Shown piece after piece: positions 58,388 through 64,000 of a DNA stretch of 64,000 nucleotides. The notes beneath the pieces were generated by a model. The model had not been told where the DNA came from and did not search any database. It was given only the letters and a program-made list of their open reading frames with translations. Made by a program: the position numbers and the translations under genes. The DNA is from JAJRXR01 sp041987545. GTDB lineage: Bacteria; Planctomycetota; Phycisphaerae; Phycisphaerales; UBA1924. Numbering within the stretch: position 1 is the first letter of the stretch; each line of letters opens with the position of its first letter. Location: contig JBHIWH010000004.1 in the NCBI GenBank assembly GCA_041987545.1, positions 351,544 through 415,543 of the forward strand. Reading direction: 5' to 3'.

Positions 58388-60667
58388 ATGCGTCGCCGGA
58401 GATCGCTGACTTGGTTCGGGGTGTTGGCCGCGGGTTTGAGCATGATGGTCGCGGCGCCGGCGGTGGCGCAGGACGGGATCGACCGCCACGTCCAGGTGCT
58501 GATGCCCCAGCACCGCGTGAACACGCCGTGGACGCGGCAGGGTGCGCACATCCAGAAGGTGGACGCGAGCATCGACATCGCCGGCCGCGTCGCGACGACG
58601 ACGATGGCGATCACGCTGTTCAACCCGGGCGGGCGCCAGGTCGAGGCCGAGCTGGTCATCCCGGTCCCCGAGGGCTCGGCGATCCGTGCCTTCAGCCTCG
58701 ACGGGCTGGGCGATGAGCCGACGGCGACGCTGCTGCCCCGCGACGAGGCCAGGCGGATCTACAACGACATCGTGCGGCGGATGATCGACCCGGGCCTGCT
58801 CGAGTTCGTGGGCTCGGCCCTCGTCCGCTCGAGCGTCTTCCCGGTTCCCGCCGGCGGGACGCAGACGTTCCGCGTGACGTACGAGCAGGTGCTTGGCGGC
58901 GACGGCCAGCGGGTGGACTACGTGCTGCCCAGGTCCGAGTCGCTCGAGGACTCGGGCGTCGAGTGGAATGTGAGAGTCCTCGTGGATCGCGACTGTTGGG
59001 ACGGCGTGCCCGCGGCCGTCTTCTCTCCAAGTCACGAGATCAACGTGAAGCCAGTCGGCACATCAACGTTCGAGGTCGTTGCCTCGCCGGACGCGATGCG
59101 TGAGCCCGGCTCGTTCCGCCTGAGCTACATCCTGGCCCAGGAGGGGGCGATGCCGGTGAGCGTGATCGCGTACCCGGACCCGCGGGTGGGCGACGGCTCG
59201 GGCGGGTACTTCATGTACGTCGCGGGCTCGAGCGCCGCGTCGGCGCCGACGAACCCGATGCCGCGGGAGGTCACGGTCGTCATCGACACGTCGGGCTCGA
59301 TGCGGGGCGAGAAGATCGAGCAGGCCAAGGCCGCGGCGTTGCAGATCATCGAGGCCCTCGACGACGGCGAGCGGTTCAACATCATCACGTACTCGGACAC
59401 GATCAACCGCTTCTTCGAGAAGCCGACGGAGAAGAACAGCAAGACGATCCTCCAGGCCCGCATGGCGATCGGGCAGATCAAGGCCGTGGGCGGGACGAAT
59501 ATCCACGACGCTCTTCTGGAGGCGCTGCGCCCCGAGCCGGCGGATGGGACGCTGCCGATCGTGCTCTTCCTGACCGACGGGCTGCCGACGGTGGGCGTGA
59601 CGGGCGAGAGGCAGATCCGCGAAGCGGCCGAGGCGGCCAACACGCACGGGCGGCGGGTGTTTACGTTCGGCGTGGGGTACGACGTCAATGCCCCGCTTCT
59701 CTCGTCACTGGCCAAGACGTCCCGGGCCGCGAGCACGTTCGTCCTGCCCGACGAGGACGTCGAGGCGAAGGTGGGCCAGACGTTCCGCAAGCTCGCCGGC
59801 CCGATCATCGCGGCGCCGACGCTCGTGTCATCGCCCCACCCGGCGCGGCGGGGGATCCACCCGATCCTGACGCGCGACCTGATGCCGGGCGAGCTGCCCG
59901 ACCTGTTCGCGGGCGAGCAGCTGGTCGTGCTGGGCCGGTACACGTCGGGCGACCCGATCGGGCTGATGCTGACGAGGGGCGGCGAGAAGACGGCGATGTT
60001 CGAGACGACGGCGGTGCTCGATCCGGCCGAGGCCTCGACGCGGTACAGCTTCGTGCCGAGGCTCTGGGCGCAGCGGAAGATCGCGGCGATGATCGACGAG
60101 ATCCGCCTGTCCGGCGACGAGGCGTCGATCCGCGATGAGCTGGTCGGCGAGATCGTGCGGCTGTCGCTCGAGTTCGGGATCCTGACCGAGTACACGGCGT
60201 TCCTCGCGGCCGAGGAGGGCGAGTTCGCCCGGGCCGGCGGCCTGGCAGGCGGGCGGATGGACGATGCGCGCCTGGAGGCCGAGACCGTGCTCCGCGAGCG
60301 AGCCGTCGAGGACCGCGCCGGGGCGGGCGCCGTCAGCCAGTCGCTGAACTCCAACCGGCAGTCGAACGCGCCGCAGGCGGCGGTGAGCAACCGGTACTAC
60401 GACGCGGACATGAACGAGGTCGAGATCCGCACGGTGCAGAACGTGGCGGACCGGACGCTGCTGCGTCGCCAGGGGCGGTGGGTGGACGCGCGGCTGCTCG
60501 AGCAGGAGGCCGAGGCGCCCGAGGAGACGGTCGAGTTCGCCAGCGAGGCGTACTTCGAGCTGGCCTCGCGCCTGGCGGCGGAGAACAGGCAGGGCCTGAT
60601 CGCCCAGCGGGGCGATGTGTACCTGCTCGTCGACGGGCGGCGCGTGCTTGTCCGCAACCCCTCGTGA
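58388..60667 (+). CDS. Exported VIT domain / von Willebrand factor A protein
   Basis: 759 residues from ATG 58388 (AAGGAG seven bases upstream). Signal peptide 1-28 ending PAVAQD. A VIT (inter-alpha-trypsin) domain spans about 45-170 with VDASIDIAGRVATTTMAITL (20 residues) and ARRIYNDIVRRMIDPGLLE. A VWA domain spans about 293-460, with a complete MIDAS Asp300-x-Ser302-x-Ser304 in VVIDTSGSM, plus the later Thr and Asp of GGTNIHDALL and FLTDGLPTVG. The C-terminal third contains a helical stretch and a beta-rich end. It probably binds a protein partner through Mg2+ in the periplasm or on the surface. First gene of the operon ending with the two-component pair. Confidence 0.92.
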   Translation: MRRRRSLTWFGVLAAGLSMMVAAPAVAQDGIDRHVQVLMPQHRVNTPWTRQGAHIQKVDASIDIAGRVATTTMAITLFNPGGRQVEAELVIPVPEGSAIRAFSLDGLGDEPTATLLPRDEARRIYNDIVRRMIDPGLLEFVGSALVRSSVFPVPAGGTQTFRVTYEQVLGGDGQRVDYVLPRSESLEDSGVEWNVRVLVDRDCWDGVPAAVFSPSHEINVKPVGTSTFEVVASPDAMREPGSFRLSYILAQEGAMPVSVIAYPDPRVGDGSGGYFMYVAGSSAASAPTNPMPREVTVVIDTSGSMRGEKIEQAKAAALQIIEALDDGERFNIITYSDTINRFFEKPTEKNSKTILQARMAIGQIKAVGGTNIHDALLEALRPEPADGTLPIVLFLTDGLPTVGVTGERQIREAAEAANTHGRRVFTFGVGYDVNAPLLSSLAKTSRAASTFVLPDEDVEAKVGQTFRKLAGPIIAAPTLVSSPHPARRGIHPILTRDLMPGELPDLFAGEQLVVLGRYTSGDPIGLMLTRGGEKTAMFETTAVLDPAEASTRYSFVPRLWAQRKIAAMIDEIRLSGDEASIRDELVGEIVRLSLEFGILTEYTAFLAAEEGEFARAGGLAGGRMDDARLEAETVLRERAVEDRAGAGAVSQSLNSNRQSNAPQAAVSNRYYDADMNEVEIRTVQNVADRTLLRRQGRWVDARLLEQEAEAPEETVEFASEAYFELASRLAAENRQGLIAQRGDVYLLVDGRRVLVRNPS

Positions 60668-60701
60668 GATCACCAGGATACACACACGAAAGGAGCACCC
60701 C

Positions 60702-61910
60702 ATGCGCGCACGGAAGTTGATGACGTTTGCGGGTCTGGCGGCGGGTTTGACCCTGGGTCTGGCGGGGGCGCCCGCGCTGGCGGGCCAGCCGGCGGGTGAT
60801 GTCTCGGCGCCCCTCGCGGCGGGGGAGGTCGAGTCGCTCGCCCGGATCGACGTGGTGTTCGTCCTGGACACGACGGGCTCGATGAGCGGGCTGATCGCGG
60901 GGGCGAAGGCGAAGATCTGGGCGATCGCGAACCAGATCGCGACCGCCGAGCCGCGGCCCGAGATCCGGATGGGCTTGGTCGGGTACCGCGACCGGGGGGA
61001 CGCGTATGTGACAAAGGTGACGGACCTGACCGAGGACCTGGACGCGGTGTACGCGGACCTGATGCGGTTCGAGGCCGGGGGCGGGGGCGACGGGCCCGAG
61101 AGCGTGAACCAGGCGCTGGCCGAGGCGGTGCACGCGGTCTCTTGGGGCGAGAGCGACGCGGGCGCGACGCTGCGGCTGGTCTACCTTGTCGGGGACGCGC
61201 CGCCCCACATGGACTACGAGCAGGACACGCCGTACATGGACACGTGCCGCGAGGCCGTGTCGCGCGGCATCGTCGTCAACGCGATCCAGTGCGGGGCGAC
61301 GGCCGGGACTGCGGAGGTCTGGCGCGAGATCGCGTCGATGAGCGAGGGCGAGTACTTCGCCATCGAGCAGTCGGGCGGGGTGGCGATCGTCGAAACGCCC
61401 TTCGACGCCGAGCTGGCGGAGCTGAACGCCCAGATCAGGGGCACGATGCTGGACTACGGCGACGCGCGGACGCGGGCGTCGCAGACCGCGAAGCGCGAGG
61501 AGGCCGACGAGATCGACGCCGAGGCGCCCGCGGCGGCCAACGCAGACCGGGCGGTGTACCTGAACTCGGCGGTGGGCGGGCGTTCGCAGTTCGGCGCCCA
61601 GGAGCTGGTCAACGACGTCGCCGAGGGACGGGTGGAGCTGGCGGACGTGCCCGAGGAGGAGCTGCCCGAGTCGATGCGGTCGATGACGGCCGACGAGCGT
61701 GCCGCGCACGTGGCCGAGCTGCGGGCCGAGCGCGAGCGGCTGGTCGCGCGGGTCCAGGAGCTGGGCGGGCAGCGGGCGGCGTACATCACCAAGGAGCTGG
61801 CCGAGCGCGCCGCGGCGGGCGAGGGCGGGGACGGGTTCGACGCGAAGGTCGGCGAGTCGCTCCGGCGCCAGGCGGGCCGGGTCGGCATCCGCATCACGCC
61901 CCAGGGCTGA
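60702..61910 (+). CDS. Exported von Willebrand factor A protein
   Basis: 402 residues from ATG 60702; an earlier in-frame start at 60615 lies within the preceding gene. The ribosome-site block GAAAGGAGCACCCC is almost a copy of that before the upstream gene. Signal peptide ~1-28 (ending ALAGQ). The VWA domain (about 48-215) has MIDAS Asp56-Thr58-Ser60 in VLDTTGSM, with Thr in the first Ser position, RMGLVGYRDRGD and VYLVGDAPPHMDY. The remainder (about 250-402) is highly helical with Glu/Arg heptads. No VIT domain is present. It is 34 bases after the VIT/VWA gene and 44 before the response regulator. Confidence 0.9.
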   Translation: MRARKLMTFAGLAAGLTLGLAGAPALAGQPAGDVSAPLAAGEVESLARIDVVFVLDTTGSMSGLIAGAKAKIWAIANQIATAEPRPEIRMGLVGYRDRGDAYVTKVTDLTEDLDAVYADLMRFEAGGGGDGPESVNQALAEAVHAVSWGESDAGATLRLVYLVGDAPPHMDYEQDTPYMDTCREAVSRGIVVNAIQCGATAGTAEVWREIASMSEGEYFAIEQSGGVAIVETPFDAELAELNAQIRGTMLDYGDARTRASQTAKREEADEIDAEAPAAANADRAVYLNSAVGGRSQFGAQELVNDVAEGRVELADVPEEELPESMRSMTADERAAHVAELRAERERLVARVQELGGQRAAYITKELAERAAAGEGGDGFDAKVGESLRRQAGRVGIRITPQG

Positions 61911-61954
61911 CCGGTACCCTGTTGGTCGGGGCGCACGCCCCGGGAGGATGCTCT

Positions 61955-62707
61955 TTGCCCCTGGCGAACGTGTTGGTGGTCGAGGACGACGCGGCGATCC
62001 GGCGCGGCCTGGTCGATGCGCTCCGGTTCAACGGGTACACGGTGCACGAGGCGGGCGACGGGCGCGCGGGGCTGGACCTGGCGTTGTCCTTGGACGCGGA
62101 CATCGTGCTGCTCGACATCATGATGCCCAAGATGGACGGGCTCGAGGTGCTCGGGGCGCTGCGAAGGTCCAAGCCTTCGATGCCGGTGATCTTCCTGACT
62201 GCCCGGGGCGAGGAGGAGGACCGGGTCAAGGGGCTGAAACTGGGGGCGGACGACTACGTGGTCAAGCCGTTCGGCGTGGACGAGCTGGTCGCGCGGGTCG
62301 AGGCGGTGCTGCGCCGGTCGGCCGAGCGGCCGGACCCGGTGTCGAGGCTGGAGATCGCGGGGCGGGTGATCGACTTCGGGCGGCGGGAGGTCACGCTGCC
62401 CGGGGGCGAGACGCGGGCGCTGCCCCAACGGGAGGCGGAGGTGCTGGCGTACCTGGCCGCCAACCGGGGGCGGGCGATCGGTCGGGACGAGCTGCTGAGC
62501 CGCGTGTGGGGGTTCGACCCGCGGGGAACGCAGACGCGGACGGTGGACATGGCGGTCGCGCGGCTGCGGGAGCAGCTGGGCGACTCGCCGAGCGAGCCGC
62601 AGGTGATCCGGACGGTGCGGGGCAAGGGGTACATGCTCGCATCGGGTGAGGGGGGCGAGTCGAGCGTGGGCGGGGCGAACGGGGGCGGGGACGGGGCGGG
62701 TTCATGA
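61955..62707 (+). CDS. OmpR/PhoB-family response regulator
   Basis: 250 residues from a TTG at 61955, chosen because GGGAGG ends seven bases upstream and the frame then reads LPLANVLVVEDD; GTG 61967 would cut the first strand. Receiver domain: acidic pair after VLVVE (11-12), phospho-acceptor Asp54 in LLDIMMPKMDG, conserved Thr in FLTARG and Lys in VVKPFG. A C-terminal winged helix (about 130-228) has REAEVLAYLAANRGRAIGRDELL, RTVDMAVARLREQLG and VIRTVRGKGYML. Ends with a Gly-rich tail. It overlaps the sensor-kinase start (ATGA). It is the likely binder of the 11-base-periodic repeats upstream of the operon. Confidence 0.93.
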   Translation: MPLANVLVVEDDAAIRRGLVDALRFNGYTVHEAGDGRAGLDLALSLDADIVLLDIMMPKMDGLEVLGALRRSKPSMPVIFLTARGEEEDRVKGLKLGADDYVVKPFGVDELVARVEAVLRRSAERPDPVSRLEIAGRVIDFGRREVTLPGGETRALPQREAEVLAYLAANRGRAIGRDELLSRVWGFDPRGTQTRTVDMAVARLREQLGDSPSEPQVIRTVRGKGYMLASGEGGESSVGGANGGGDGAGS

Positions 62708-64000
62708 ACTCCCGGCGGCGGGCAACGTGGCTCGTCTTCGCCGGGTGCGTGGCGATCGTCGCGGTCGTGCTCGTGCTCGTGACGGGCCAGGGGCTTCGGC
62801 TCGAGCGGCGTGAGCTGCGGGCGCGGGCGCAGGCGGAGCGCGAGGAGGCGGTGCGGCTGGCGCTGTGGCGGCTGGACTCGCTGGTGACGCCGATCATCGC
62901 GCGCGAGGCGGGCCGGCCGTACTTTCATTACAGGAGTTTTTACCCGGCCGAGCGGGCGTATACGCGGATGTGGCAGCCGATCGGGCCGGGGGACGTGCTC
63001 GTGCCCTCGCCCCTGCTGGACTTTGTTGCGCAGGAGCGGGAGGCGGTCTCGCCCGACGCGGGGCTGATCCTGGTGCACTTCCAGGTCGAGCCGGACGGCG
63101 CGCTGAGCAGCCCGCAGGCGCCGACGGGCAACATGCTCGACCTGGCCGAGTCCGGGTTCGTTGGCGCCGACGACGTGATCGCGTCGGCGGCGCTGCTCGA
63201 CGAGCTTCGGCGCCTGCTCGAGGGGCGGGGCGAGCGTGTGGTGAGCGAGGACGAGGCGGGCGTGTACGCCGAGCTGCCCGGGCGCCGGCGCGACCTGGAG
63301 GCGGGTGCGGCGCTGGACGCGGACACGGCCGAGACCCGCGAGGCGCAGGAGTTCCAGGCAAGGCAGCAGGCGTACGAGATCGCGCGGAACTCGCCGTTCA
63401 ATCGCCAGGCGCCGCAGACCGCGACCCCGCAGAGCGGTCGCGCCGGCGGGCAGGCCGAGGCGGAGCGGGCGATCGAGCCGACCGACGGCCTGTCCGACTC
63501 GCTGGTCAAGTTGGAGGAGGAGGACGCGATTGGGGCGCTGGTCGCGGGCGAGGCGGGCGAGGACGTGTTCGTCGGCCCGTTCGAGGCGGCGTGGATCGCG
63601 GGCGGGCAGCCGCAGCTCGTCTTCGCGCGCGACGTGGTCGTCGGGGATCGGCGCGTCACGCAGGGGTTCTGGGTGGACTGGGCGGCGCTAAGCGCGCTGA
63701 TGCTCTCGGGCGTGCGCGACCTGCTGCCGGCGGCGAGCCTGCAGCCCTCGACCGCGGGCGACGACGGGGGCGCCCCCGGCGCCGGGCTCCTGGCGACGCT
63801 CCCCGTGCGCCTGGACCCGGGGCCCGAGCCGACTGTTGGCAGCCTCGGGCTCACGCCCACGCGGGCGACGCTGGTGTTCTCGTGGCTGGCGCTGGTGGCG
63901 GCGGCGGGCAACGGCGAAATGGCACGCATTCATCGCGATCTGACCGAGAAAATTCGCATCATTCGTCGGTTGGATTTCACCCAGGGCAGCCGGGTGGAGG
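62704..64000 (+). CDS. Sensor histidine kinase, partial (N-terminal sensor region only)
   Basis: 432 residues are visible; the frame is open to the right edge. It starts at ATG 62704, coupled to the regulator stop. One membrane helix (about 9-28, FAGCVAIVAVVLVLVTGQG) is followed by a ~350-residue extracytoplasmic region that begins with a helical, Arg/Glu-rich stretch and has no sensor domain I recognise. A second helix begins at about 386 (ATLVFSWLALVAAAG). It breaks off after ~16 residues and is followed by polar sequence NGEMARIHRDLTEKIRIIR in DNA of quite different composition (from about 63910). The kinase core is not seen. The identity as a kinase rests on operon position and layout. 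Confidence 0.72.
   Translation, partial: MNSRRRATWLVFAGCVAIVAVVLVLVTGQGLRLERRELRARAQAEREEAVRLALWRLDSLVTPIIAREAGRPYFHYRSFYPAERAYTRMWQPIGPGDVLVPSPLLDFVAQEREAVSPDAGLILVHFQVEPDGALSSPQAPTGNMLDLAESGFVGADDVIASAALLDELRRLLEGRGERVVSEDEAGVYAELPGRRRDLEAGAALDADTAETREAQEFQARQQAYEIARNSPFNRQAPQTATPQSGRAGGQAEAERAIEPTDGLSDSLVKLEEEDAIGALVAGEAGEDVFVGPFEAAWIAGGQPQLVFARDVVVGDRRVTQGFWVDWAALSALMLSGVRDLLPAASLQPSTAGDDGGAPGAGLLATLPVRLDPGPEPTVGSLGLTPTRATLVFSWLALVAAAGNGEMARIHRDLTEKIRIIRRLDFTQGSRVE

Noticed and set aside
1..64000. tRNA, rRNA, CRISPR arrays, insertion sequences, integrases, riboswitches
   Set aside because: Read for on both strands; no cloverleaf, rRNA block, regularly spaced repeat array, transposase or terminal inverted repeats were found. 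The repeated DNA around 1.4, 35.3, 38.1, 40.0, 42.0, 43.2 and 45.9 kb is the coding sequence of the C-terminal tags.

Overview
The window is a very G+C-rich chromosomal segment (roughly 70-75% by eye, with strong G/C third-position bias) from a Gram-negative-type bacterium. The best fit is a planctomycete of the Phycisphaerae/Phycisphaerales type. Seven predicted secreted proteins here carry the same C-terminal double repeat, which reads approximately ADLAEPFGxLDFSDVxxFL twice, and six of the seven end exactly in Gly-Cys-Pro. I associate this dockerin-like tag with that group. The lineage is an inference; no rRNA, tRNA, CRISPR array, insertion sequence or phage gene was seen, and no gap between genes exceeds 300 bases.

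Layout. 1-3.8 kb: two FG-GAP/VCBS-repeat secreted proteins, the first cut by the window edge. 3.9-7.7 kb: a solitary ATP synthase alpha gene downstream of cdaA-cdaR, the c-di-AMP synthesis pair. 7.8-14.4 kb: a stand-alone Nfu N-terminal domain next to mutY, a glycosyltransferase, purE-purK, a DUF6065 protein, an LpxR-like outer-membrane deacylase and a voltage-gated-channel-like protein whose selectivity filter is not GYG. 14.4-22 kb: an acetate module (DUF4212 small subunit, sodium:solute symporter, acetyl-CoA synthetase, a Yip1-like membrane protein). It is divergent from an ArsR-like regulator and an SRPBCC protein, with a palindromic operator candidate between them. 22-27.6 kb: a pilM-N-O / GspC-or-PilP-like / GspE-PilB assembly operon.

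27.7-35.2 kb: futalosine hydrolase, a membrane-fusion protein, then a run with a LOG protein, a lipoprotein, a Na+/Ca2+-exchanger-type antiporter and a degenerate HD-GYP protein. 35.2-48.2 kb is the most distinctive block: six consecutive genes on one strand, all encoding exported proteins with the shared C-terminal tag. They are a large protein of unknown function, two tandem di-heme cytochrome c peroxidases, a protein of unknown function, a CotA-like multicopper oxidase fused to a DNRLRE-type domain, and an M14 carboxypeptidase. 48.4-58.2 kb: an MsbA-like exporter, a dicarboxylate symporter, a heme oxygenase-like enzyme, a glutamate-cysteine ligase-like/CBS fusion, gamma-glutamyltransferase and an MFS transporter.

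58.3-64 kb: a probable operon of two von Willebrand A proteins, a PhoB-type response regulator and a sensor kinase. It is preceded by Pho-box-like direct repeats that suggest autoregulation. The final ~90 bases differ sharply in composition and interrupt the kinase's second membrane helix, so the right edge may be a chimeric junction.
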